Origin: an uncultured Muribaculaceae bacterium
Lineage (GTDB): Bacteria > Bacteroidota > Bacteroidia > Bacteroidales > Muribaculaceae
Direction of reading: 5' to 3'
NCBI GenBank assembly: GCA_902494515.1
Contig: CABUTS010000075.1
Location: 1-12,183 of the forward strand
DNA: 12,183 nucleotides
Below are positions 1-6,468 of the stretch, piece after piece. Position 1 is the stretch's first letter; the number at the start of each line of letters is the position of its first letter. The notes beneath the pieces were generated by a model. It worked only from the letters and a program-made list of their open reading frames with translations. It ran no database searches and was not told where the DNA came from. The position numbers and the translations under genes are program-made.

Positions 1-55
1 CACCACACCCCCTCTCTGTTTCGGGCGGTCGCTTCCGGAAAGACCGTTCGAAAAT

Positions 56-97
56 CAGTCGGCAACGCCCCAGTGCGTCAGCCGACTGTTTTGTTTT
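56..97 (+). terminator. Rho-independent terminator of an upstream gene
   Basis: An 8-bp perfect inverted repeat (CAGTCGGC at 56-63, GCCGACTG at 81-88) encloses a second 4-bp stem (ACGC 65-68, GCGT 75-78) with a 6-base loop. It is followed at once by TTTTGTTTT (89-97). This is a textbook intrinsic terminator for a + strand gene that ends left of, or within, the first ~55 bases. AAAA at 51-54 means it could also work weakly on the other strand. Bases 1-55 show no gene I can identify. Confidence 0.85.
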
Positions 98-109
98 CAT
101 AAACCTTTG
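90..109 (+). promoter_or_regulatory. Possible weak promoter for the peroxiredoxin gene
   Basis: AACCTTTG at 102-109 matches the Bacteroidota -7 element TAnnTTTG at all but one fixed position and lies 43 bases before the peroxiredoxin start. No convincing -33 TTG sits at the usual ~19-21 bp spacing, because that position falls inside the upstream terminator hairpin. A promoter is needed somewhere between the terminator and the gene, and this is the best candidate I can see. Confidence 0.3.
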
Positions 110-152
110 GCTTGCAGGAAACGTTTTATATGCAAATCGAATTTCAAAATCA

Positions 153-620
153 ATGAATATGGAAATTGGTGAATATATCCCGAATCATCTCGGCGTCGAT
201 GAGAACGGCCGAATGGTTACAGCGTCGGGCGATTACGCCCACACTCCGCTGATCGTGTACTTCTACCCCAAAGACAATACTCCCGGCTGCACGGCTGAGG
301 CCTGCTCGCTGCGCGACGGTTTTGCCGAGTTGCAGAAACTCGGCTATCAGGTAATCGGCATCAACCGCAACTCCCCTGATTCGCACAAGCGTTTCGCCGG
401 GAAATACAATCTCCCCTTCCCGCTGCTCACCGACGTGACAGGCGAAGTATGCGAAGCCTTCGGCGTTGTCGGGCTCAAGAAGATGGCCGGCCGCGAGTAT
501 ATCGGACTGTTCCGGACTACCTTCATCACCGACCCCGACCATGTGATTACCCACATCATCACCAAGGTCAACACCAAGGACGCCGCCAACCAGATTCTGG
601 AGGTCCTCGGCAAAAAGTAA
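153..620 (+). CDS. bcp: Thioredoxin-dependent peroxiredoxin, Bcp/PrxQ type
   Basis: A 155-residue cytoplasmic peroxidase that reduces hydrogen peroxide and organic hydroperoxides using thioredoxin. The Bcp/PrxQ signature is complete: FYPKDNTPGCTAEAC (37-51) gives the peroxidatic Cys46 and the resolving Cys51 five residues later, and Arg121 in the FRTTF motif is the usual active-site arginine. Length is typical for the family, and no signal peptide or membrane segment is visible. The family usually has a V/I-S-x-D-S type sequence at about 70-75; here it reads INRNSPDSH, a small deviation. Two in-frame ATGs (153 and 159) are possible starts. The first is used, but with no Shine-Dalgarno to decide, the second is about equally plausible. 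It is probably monocistronic, bounded by terminators at 56-97 and 641-684. Confidence 0.95.
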   Translation: MNMEIGEYIPNHLGVDENGRMVTASGDYAHTPLIVYFYPKDNTPGCTAEACSLRDGFAELQKLGYQVIGINRNSPDSHKRFAGKYNLPFPLLTDVTGEVCEAFGVVGLKKMAGREYIGLFRTTFITDPDHVITHIITKVNTKDAANQILEVLGKK

Positions 621-640
621 ACTGATTTATACAGCAAAAC

Positions 641-684
641 ACCCAAACGGGGATGAACCGGTTCCGGTTCATCCCCGTTTGGGT
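641..684. terminator. Bidirectional terminator between convergent genes
   Basis: A perfect 20-bp stem (641-660 paired with 665-684) with the tetraloop GTTC lies 20 bases after the peroxiredoxin stop codon. The + strand continues TATATAATATT, and the - strand continues into a T-rich stretch (complement of 635-640, TTTTGC). It lies between a + gene and a - gene, so it most likely ends both transcripts. The downstream tracts are not pure T runs, so the strength on each side is uncertain. Confidence 0.85.
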
Positions 685-729
685 TATATAATATTCTGAT
701 AATCAAGCAGATTTACAGAGGATCAAAGG

Positions 730-802
730 CACGTCCGTACGTTGCTGCACAACGAATCAGGTTCGTAAAATCCACGTGCCGGAGACACGTCCGTACGTTG
801 CT
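730..802. repeat. 17-bp direct repeat with embedded inverted repeats
   Basis: CACGTCCGTACGTTGCT occurs twice without mismatch (730-746 and 786-802), 56 bp apart, in the 3' untranslated region of the phosphorylase gene. Between and around the copies are GGCACGT (729-735) with its complement ACGTGCC (774-780), ACGTG (774-778) with CACGT (786-790), a hairpin ACGAA-TCAGG-TTCGT (752-766), and CGTTG (740-744) with CAACG (750-754). The arrangement resembles a REP/BIME-like intergenic element. One window cannot show whether it is dispersed in the genome. Confidence 0.6.
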
Positions 803-812
803 ATACGCGGGA

Positions 813-3368
813 TTAGATCCAGCGGGTAAAGGCGAAGTCCTGACGGTGGGGCAGGTTTTCGTTCCAGGGATACAGACGGAAGCCGTAGCGGAACACACCG
901 GGATCCTTCAGCTTGGAGTTGAGCTGATAGGTCAGCACGTTGCCTTCCTGCTTGATGACCTCGAACTGCTGGGTGCCGATGAACTTCTCTTCGCCGTCCA
1001 TGTTCTGGTAGGTCACCATTTCGAGGTGGAGGTCCTTGCCGATGCCGTTGGTGTCAACAATGGCGCGGACATTGAAACCGGTGCCGGTGGTGGAGTTCGT
1101 CTGGTCGGAGGTTTCGATGTCGAAGACCTTGATGCCGTCCCATGCAGCGGCGACTTTCTCCTTCCAGGCTGCGATTTCCTTGGCCAGAGAGTAGTCGTTG
1201 GCGAGCAGTTTGGACTCGCGGGCAGCCTCCTTCAGGTAGAAGCGCTCGATGTAGTCGTCGATCATGCGCTTCATGGTGAAGTGGGGCGCGATCTTTGCGA
1301 TGGAACGCTTGATATACTGAACCCACTCGGGGGAGTAGCCCTTGGAATTCTTGGCGTAGTAGAGAGGCACAATCTCGTTCTCCAGCATGGAGTAGATGGT
1401 GGCAGCGTCGAGCTTGTCCTGCTGAGCCTGGTCGGTGAAGGTGCGCTTGTCGGTGAGGGCCCAGCCGGCGTCCTCGGCGAAGCGGTAGCCTTCGTACCAC
1501 CAGCCGTCGAGCACGGAGAAGTTGAGCACACCGTTCATCTCAGCCTTCTCGCCGGAGGTACCGGAAGCTTCGAGAGGACGGGTCGGGGTGTTCAGCCAGA
1601 TGTCGACACCGGTTACGAGGCGCTTGGCAACGATCATGTTGTAGTCTTCCAGGAAGATGATCTTGCCCTGGAACTCAGGCATGCGGGAGATTTCGATGAT
1701 GCGCTTGATCAGGCCCTGACCGGCGCCGTCGGCGGGGTGGGCCTTGCCGGAGAATACGAACTGCACGGGGAACTGCTCGTTGTTGACGATCTTGGAGAGA
1801 CGCTCCAGATCGGTGAAGAGCAGGTGGGCGCGCTTGTAGGTGGCGAAGCGGCGGGCGAAGCCGATGATGAGGGCGTTGGGGTTGATCTTATCGACAATCT
1901 TCATCACCGAAGAGGGATCACCCTGGTTGGCAAGCCATTTGGCTTTGAAATCCTTCTTGACGAAGTTGATGAACTTGTTCTTCAGGGTCATGCGCATGTT
2001 CCAGATCTCCTGGTCGGTGCACTTGAGGATACCCTTCCAGTTTTCGGGATCTGCGGCATTCTCGAAGACGGCGTCGCCGAGCTTGTTCCGGTAGAATTCC
2101 TTCCACTCGGAAGCAGCCCAGGTAGGCATGTGCACACCGTTGGTGACGTAGCCCACATGGCTTTCGCGCCAGTTGTAACCCTTCCAGATACCTGCGAACA
2201 TCTTCTTGGAGACCTCGCCGTGGAGCCAGCTTACGCCGTTGGCTTCCTGGCAGGTGTTGAGAGCGAAGACGCTCATGGAGAAGCGCTCGTTGGTGTTGGG
2301 GTTCTCGCGGCCCATGTTCATCAGGTCGTTCCAGGAGATGCCGAGCTTGGCGGGGAAACCGCCCATGTACTTGCCGAAGAGACCTTCGTCGAAGTAGTCG
2401 TGACCGGCGGGAACGGGGGTGTGGACGGTGTAGAGCGAGGAGGCGCGGACCAGTTCGAGGGCTACCTGGAAATCGAGGTGCTGCTCCTGAACATAGTCGG
2501 CCAGACGCTGGAGGTTGAGCAGGGCAGCGTGGCCTTCGTTGCAGTGGAAGAGGTCGCTCTTGATGCCGAGTTTCTTAAGCATGAGCACACCGCCGATGCC
2601 GAGGAGGTATTCCTGCTTGATACGGTTTTCCCAGTCGCCGCCGTAGAGCTTATGGGTGATGGGACGGTCGAATTCGGAGTTCATCTCGAAGTCGGTATCC
2701 ATCAGGTAGAGGTGCATACGGCCCACGTTTACACGCCAGATGTGGGAGTAGATGATTCGGTCGTGGTAGGGAACCTCGAGAATCATGGGACGGCCGCTCT
2801 CCTCCATAACCTGCTCAATGGGGAGCTGGTTGAAGTTCTGGGGCTCATAGTTGGCGATCTGCTGACCGTCGACCGACAGAGTCTGGGCGAAGTAGCCGTA
2901 GCGATAGAGGAAGCCGACAGCGGTCATGGGGACACAGGAGTCGGAAGCCTCCTTGATGTAGTCGCCGGCGAGCACACCGAGGCCGCCGGAGTAGATTTTC
3001 AGAGCGTTGCAGAGGCCGTACTCCATCGAGAAGTAAGCCACTGAGGGGTAATCGGAGCGCATGGGTTTGGACATATAGTCCTTGAACATCCCATAGACAT
3101 GGGCGATACGCTCCATCATCTTTTTGTCGGCGAGGACTTCTTCGAGACGCTCGGAGGAGAGACGCTGAAGCATCATCACGGGATTTTCGCCCGTCGAATG
3201 CCAGAGATCGCGGTCGAGGTCATGGAAGAGGCTCTTGGCCTCGCTGTTCCAAACCCACCAGAGGTTTTTTGCAATCTCTTCGAGAGACTTGAGTTTCGAA
3301 GGGAGGTCGGATTTAACAGTAATGTCGCGCCAAACGGGGGCATTAGTGTTGCTGACTTGCAGTTTCAT
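813..3368 (-). CDS. glgP: Alpha-glucan (glycogen) phosphorylase, GT35 family
   Basis: An 851-residue cytoplasmic enzyme that releases glucose-1-phosphate from the ends of glycogen or maltodextrin using phosphate and a PLP cofactor. It belongs to the long alpha-glucan phosphorylase subfamily with an N-terminal DUF3417-like segment (about 15-115, NLWWVWN at 35-41). Visible motifs are SGGLGVLAGD (127-136), HCNEGHAAL (275-283), FARRFATYKRA (504-514) and EASGTSGEKAEMNG (600-613), where Lys608 is the expected PLP-binding lysine. The usual SGMKAALNG form is altered to SGEKAEMNG, a variant I recall from Bacteroidota. A C-terminal beta-rich extension runs from about 765. Codon use is strongly biased: the sense strand lacks TTA, CTA and TCA for nearly 750 codons, which suits high expression. 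It is the second gene of the operon, 54 bp after the synthase with no promoter between. Confidence 0.93.
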   Translation of the reverse strand: MKLQVSNTNAPVWRDITVKSDLPSKLKSLEEIAKNLWWVWNSEAKSLFHDLDRDLWHSTGENPVMMLQRLSSERLEEVLADKKMMERIAHVYGMFKDYMSKPMRSDYPSVAYFSMEYGLCNALKIYSGGLGVLAGDYIKEASDSCVPMTAVGFLYRYGYFAQTLSVDGQQIANYEPQNFNQLPIEQVMEESGRPMILEVPYHDRIIYSHIWRVNVGRMHLYLMDTDFEMNSEFDRPITHKLYGGDWENRIKQEYLLGIGGVLMLKKLGIKSDLFHCNEGHAALLNLQRLADYVQEQHLDFQVALELVRASSLYTVHTPVPAGHDYFDEGLFGKYMGGFPAKLGISWNDLMNMGRENPNTNERFSMSVFALNTCQEANGVSWLHGEVSKKMFAGIWKGYNWRESHVGYVTNGVHMPTWAASEWKEFYRNKLGDAVFENAADPENWKGILKCTDQEIWNMRMTLKNKFINFVKKDFKAKWLANQGDPSSVMKIVDKINPNALIIGFARRFATYKRAHLLFTDLERLSKIVNNEQFPVQFVFSGKAHPADGAGQGLIKRIIEISRMPEFQGKIIFLEDYNMIVAKRLVTGVDIWLNTPTRPLEASGTSGEKAEMNGVLNFSVLDGWWYEGYRFAEDAGWALTDKRTFTDQAQQDKLDAATIYSMLENEIVPLYYAKNSKGYSPEWVQYIKRSIAKIAPHFTMKRMIDDYIERFYLKEAARESKLLANDYSLAKEIAAWKEKVAAAWDGIKVFDIETSDQTNSTTGTGFNVRAIVDTNGIGKDLHLEMVTYQNMDGEEKFIGTQQFEVIKQEGNVLTYQLNSKLKDPGVFRYGFRLYPWNENLPHRQDFAFTRWI

Positions 3369-3422
3369 GTAGTGAAATTATGGTTGATATTGTGTTATTT
3401 CGTTAAGATGAATGAGTCGCGG

Positions 3423-5102
3423 TCAGGACTGCACGCGGCGCTTGTCGGCAGCGGCCAGTGCCATGCGGTATGCATCTATATAATAGGTAATGAAATAATT
3501 CCATTCAGCCCTGTCAGCCGTTGCGCGGGCAGCGGCGGAGTAGGCGGCATACTGGTCGGGGGTGGCTTTCGACAGGGCGAGCATATCGTTGGCGGCAGCC
3601 TCCACGACCTGATTGTAGTTGGAGTCGGTGCGGGGAATCACCTCGACGCCGCTCTCGGCGAAGCCGCTACGGGAGGTCGAGAGAACCCACTGACCGAAGC
3701 CCGAGAGGGAGGTGGTGACGGTGGGGACTGCGAAAGCCACGCTCTCCAGGGGAGTATAGCCCCAGGGTTCGTAGTACGAGGGGAAGACGGTCAGGTCGAC
3801 GCCGGCGAGCATGTCGTAATAGTTCATGTTCAGGATGCCGTCGTTGCCGGTGAGATAACAGGGGACGTAGATCACCTGCACCTTTGCATCGTCGTGAGCC
3901 TGGGAATACTGGAATCCGAGCTGACGGATGCGGTTGAGGATGGCGTCGTCGTTGGGGTTGTTGAGTTCATGGGTAATCACCGGCTCGGGGAGAGCGGCGG
4001 TATCGGCCTTAGGGGCGTCGGCGCCGAGGGTCTGCACAAGGTCGGTACGGGGGCACTTGGCCCAGGCGGGAACGAGCACATACAGTAGCAGATTGCGCTG
4101 CGGAACCATCTCGCGCAGACGGGCTGCGGCGTCGAGGAAGACGTCGATACCCTTGTTGCGGTACTCGGAACGTCCGGAGGTGGCTATAATAAAGGTATCT
4201 TCGGGCAATGTGTAGCCGCAGAGTTTCGAGCCGACGTTGAGCATGGCGTCGCGGGCAGCCTGACGGGCGCGTTTCTGCTTGCTCTTGGCGGGAGCCCAGT
4301 CGGCGGGGAAACCGTTGGGAGTGACTACATCGGGCCTGCGCTCGAGCAGCTGTTCACATTCGGCGGCGGTGACATCGCTGACCGTAGTGAAGCAGTCGGC
4401 GTTGTGGGCGGCGGCCTTCTCGAGCGAGTGCTTCGACTGCATGTTCAGTTCCTGAGCCATCTGGTCGCCGTTGTAACCGTGGAGGTAGTCGTAGAGAGGT
4501 TTGCCATTGCCGCAGATGCTGCGGCCGATGGAGGTGGCGTGGGTGGTGAAAATCGTGCCGACAAAGGGAACCTTCCACTTTATATATAAGAGACCCATGC
4601 CGGTGGTCCACTCATCGAAGTGAGCGAGGACGTTTTTGTGGCGGAGCCGCTTATAGTTGCAGATGCTTTCGATTACAGCACCGGCAGCCAGCGCGAAAGC
4701 GCAGCCCTCGTCGTAATCGCCGTAACCGTGGAGGGAATCGACGCCGAAGCGCTCCCACATTTCGCCATAATAGTAGTCCTTCAGGGCGAACATTCCCTTG
4801 AAATCAACAAGGATGGTGATCGGTTTGCCGGGAATGTTCCAGCGGCCCACTCTTACCGAAACACCTTCGGGAAGGTTGGCCTTGTCGCGCCAGGGGCGCA
4901 GTAACGAGGGAACTTCTGTGAAATACGGCGAGGGATTATCTTTTGTCCAGACATCCGGACCGATGAAAACAACCTTATCCTTATAAAAATCCTGAAGAGT
5001 CTGGGCTTTGGTGGACAGAACGGTGTAAATTCCGCCAACTTTGTTACAAACCTCCCAACTCGTCTCAAAGATCATGTCGAGATCTATGGGGTCTAACTTC
5101 AT
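3423..5102 (-). CDS. Glycogen synthase, eukaryote-like GT3 family
   Basis: A 559-residue glycosyltransferase that extends alpha-1,4-glucan chains from a sugar nucleotide. GT3 membership, not the usual bacterial GT5 (GlgA), is shown by motifs that read almost like animal or yeast glycogen synthase: FETSWEVCNKVGGIYTVLS (12-30), TTHATSIGR (186-194), TTVSDVTAAE (239-248), VVTPNGF (259-265), GRSEYRNKGIDVFL (310-323) and VFPSYYEPWGYTPLE (439-453). Glu445 and Glu453 form the E-x7-E catalytic pair. By family analogy the donor is probably UDP-glucose, not ADP-glucose; this is inference. The eukaryotic phosphorylation tails are absent, and so, as far as I can see, is the C-terminal arginine cluster that binds glucose-6-phosphate. 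It is the first gene of the operon with the phosphorylase. The start is the ATG at 5102, with an AT-rich leader of about 110 bases from the predicted promoter. Confidence 0.93.
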   Translation of the reverse strand: MKLDPIDLDMIFETSWEVCNKVGGIYTVLSTKAQTLQDFYKDKVVFIGPDVWTKDNPSPYFTEVPSLLRPWRDKANLPEGVSVRVGRWNIPGKPITILVDFKGMFALKDYYYGEMWERFGVDSLHGYGDYDEGCAFALAAGAVIESICNYKRLRHKNVLAHFDEWTTGMGLLYIKWKVPFVGTIFTTHATSIGRSICGNGKPLYDYLHGYNGDQMAQELNMQSKHSLEKAAAHNADCFTTVSDVTAAECEQLLERRPDVVTPNGFPADWAPAKSKQKRARQAARDAMLNVGSKLCGYTLPEDTFIIATSGRSEYRNKGIDVFLDAAARLREMVPQRNLLLYVLVPAWAKCPRTDLVQTLGADAPKADTAALPEPVITHELNNPNDDAILNRIRQLGFQYSQAHDDAKVQVIYVPCYLTGNDGILNMNYYDMLAGVDLTVFPSYYEPWGYTPLESVAFAVPTVTTSLSGFGQWVLSTSRSGFAESGVEVIPRTDSNYNQVVEAAANDMLALSKATPDQYAAYSAAARATADRAEWNYFITYYIDAYRMALAAADKRRVQS

Positions 5103-5221
5103 ATTTAAATTTGAGGTTAATTTTTGGAAGTCGTTTCAAACCTATTGCGAAACCTGAGAATCATGAGATTTTTCAGCTCCGAAAGAAGTTTAAAATTCTT
5201 CATTTTCTCCGTTTTAGAGTG

Positions 5222-5252
5222 CAAAGGTAATCAAAATTTTGTATTAGTGCAA
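5222..5252 (-). promoter_or_regulatory. Bacteroidota-type promoter for the glycogen operon
   Basis: Read on the - strand, TACCTTTG (5229-5222) matches the -7 consensus TAnnTTTG exactly, and TTG (5252-5250) lies 20 bp upstream at the -33 position. Transcription should start near 5215, giving a leader of about 110 bases before the synthase ATG at 5102. This is the clearest promoter in the window. Confidence 0.75.
5232..5241. promoter_or_regulatory. Perfect palindrome in the glycogen promoter spacer
   Basis: CAAAATTTTG is a 10-bp perfect palindrome lying entirely between the -33 and -7 elements of the glycogen promoter. A dimeric regulator bound there would block or remodel the promoter. It is short and AT-rich, so chance is a real alternative, and no protein is assigned to it. 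Confidence 0.3.
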
Positions 5253-5317
5253 TATTTATCCACAAAAATTCTATTCCTGTTATAAATTTATGTTGCCAAT
5301 ATGGCGGCGAACTGCTT

Positions 5318-5335
5318 AATTTCTAATCGGAAATT
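5318..5335. repeat. Short inverted repeat in the divergent region
   Basis: AATTTC (5318-5323) and GAAATT (5330-5335) form a 6-bp inverted repeat with a 6-base spacer, about 65 bp upstream of the regulator's -7 element. The size and symmetry suit a dimeric HTH binding site, but such repeats also arise often by chance in AT-rich DNA. Confidence 0.25.
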
Positions 5336-5375
5336 CCAATGATAACACTACATTTTGATTGATTTCGGTTTCAGA

Positions 5376-5407
5376 TTTCACTATTTCAGGTTTTTTTCGT
5401 AACTTTG
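5376..5407 (+). promoter_or_regulatory. Promoter for the regulator gene
   Basis: TAACTTTG (5400-5407) matches the Bacteroidota -7 element exactly. At the -33 position there is only TTTC (5376-5379, spacer 20 bp), a weak match to TTTG, which suggests low basal or activator-dependent transcription. The RNA should begin near 5413, so the leader is only about 16 bases. This rules out a start codon at 5405, which lies inside the -7 element. Confidence 0.65.
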
Positions 5408-5428
5408 AAGTGTGAATCTGATTATAAT

Positions 5429-6427
5429 ATGGAAAAAGTAACCGCGCCCTATATTTCCTCGATGAAAATGCGCTCGCTCATCTCCGACAACTCCCTGTTG
5501 CTGATGGCGCTGAGCCGTTTCGGCATCTCCCTGGGGTTCGCCGACAAGTCGGTGGAGGAGGTTTGTCGCGCCCATAATGTCGACTGTGACACTTTCCTTA
5601 CCGTGGCCAACTTCATCTCGGGCCGACGCTATGACCGTCAGGCTATTTCGCTGGAGTCGCTGATGAGCTATCTGAAGTGCGCCCACCGCTTTTTCCTTGA
5701 TTTTCAGCTTCCCATGATCCGCCGCAAGCTCATCGAGGGGTTGGATTGCTCGGGAGTAGACTCCCTCGGCTTCCTGATTATCCGGTTTTACGACGAATAC
5801 ACTGCCGAGGTCCGCAATCACATGGAGATTGAGAACGACCATATCTTCCCCTATGTCGACTCGCTGCTCCAGGGAACGCTCGCCGAAGGATTTCAGATAG
5901 ACTCATACGCCCGGAGTCACACCGGCATTGGCTCGAAGCAGAAAGAGCTGAAAGACATGATTATACGCTATTATCCCGAAAAGGAGCTCGACCTGCTGAA
6001 CTCGGCGCTGTTCGATATCATCACCTGCGAGCAGGACCTGAACTCCCACTGCAGCGTCGAGGATCTGATCTTCATCCCCGCCGTTGAAACCCTCGAACGG
6101 AGAATCCGGGCAGAGATTCCGGCGGAGTCAGCCTATGCCGACCAGACCGAAACCCGCGCCAACGACACCGCCGGCGTCGCTATCACTCCGAGCGACGCCG
6201 ACCGCATCTCCTCGCTCTCCGAGCGCGAGAAAGAGATCGTCTGCCTCGTAGCCCGGGGGCTGACCAACAAGGAGATAGCCGAGCAGCTCTTTCTCTCGGT
6301 TCACACCGTGGCGACCCATCGCCGAAACATCGGTAACAAACTCAACATTCACTCCCCCGCCGGGCTGACCATTTTCGCCATCGTCAACGGGCTGCTCCCT
6401 ATTTCCGAAATCCCCCGCCCGGCCTGA
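5429..6427 (+). CDS. LuxR-type regulator with RIC/hemerythrin-like di-iron sensor
   Basis: A 332-residue cytoplasmic protein. The C-terminus (262-321) is a clear LuxR/GerE helix-turn-helix: SLSEREKEIVCLVARGLTNK, then EIAEQLFLSVHTVATHRRNI. The first ~225 residues follow the plan of RIC proteins (E. coli YtfE, S. aureus ScdA): a small ScdA_N-like region (about 14-62), then a hemerythrin-like four-helix segment with candidate iron ligands His86, His131 and Glu135 (HMEIE), His164, and His207 and Glu211 (HCSVE). Two features depart from YtfE as I remember it: the Cys-Cys pair of the N-terminal domain is missing (the place reads ISLGFADKS, 33-41), and there is no His between 87 and 130, where YtfE has another ligand. 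A linker (about 228-258) joins the halves. ATG 5429 is chosen because a start at 5405 would lie within the promoter. It is divergent from the glycogen operon and 41 bp before holB. The DNA-binding call is firm; the sensor and its signal (O2, NO or iron) are inferred. Confidence 0.85.
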   Translation: MEKVTAPYISSMKMRSLISDNSLLLMALSRFGISLGFADKSVEEVCRAHNVDCDTFLTVANFISGRRYDRQAISLESLMSYLKCAHRFFLDFQLPMIRRKLIEGLDCSGVDSLGFLIIRFYDEYTAEVRNHMEIENDHIFPYVDSLLQGTLAEGFQIDSYARSHTGIGSKQKELKDMIIRYYPEKELDLLNSALFDIITCEQDLNSHCSVEDLIFIPAVETLERRIRAEIPAESAYADQTETRANDTAGVAITPSDADRISSLSEREKEIVCLVARGLTNKEIAEQLFLSVHTVATHRRNIGNKLNIHSPAGLTIFAIVNGLLPISEIPRPA

Positions 6428-6468
6428 CCACCCACCCATGATGGTTTAACAAACACCTAAATCCGATT

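Larger units (their letters stand above)
5103..5428. other. Divergent AT-rich control region
   Basis: This 326-bp gap separates the glycogen operon (-) from the regulator gene (+). It is far richer in A and T than the flanking genes and holds no credible ORF. It contains a good promoter for each side, a perfect palindrome inside the synthase promoter, and an inverted repeat nearer the regulator, all listed separately. The stretch 5103-5215 is the probable leader of the glycogen mRNA. It has only weak hairpins (for example AAGAA 5183-5187 with TTCTT 5196-5200), and I see no known riboswitch fold. Confidence 0.75.

Noticed and set aside
26..46. CGGTC/GACCG inverted repeat near the left edge
   Set aside because: Only 5 bp with an 11-base gap and no following T run; it probably belongs to the unseen upstream gene or its trailer.
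798..3044. A 748-codon open frame on the + strand opposite the phosphorylase gene
   Set aside because: Its codons are exact reverse complements of the phosphorylase codons (same phase), so it stays open simply because the real gene avoids TTA, CTA and TCA. The translation is repetitive in V, G, E and L with no recognisable motif.
3099..4088. A 329-codon + strand open frame spanning the phosphorylase start and synthase end
   Set aside because: It too is in phase with both antisense genes and follows from their codon bias; the translation has no family features and it would cross the operon junction.
5405..5428. An upstream TTG start for the LuxR-type regulator
   Set aside because: The TTG lies inside the perfect -7 element TAACTTTG, so it would not be transcribed; the ATG at 5429 fits the predicted RNA start.
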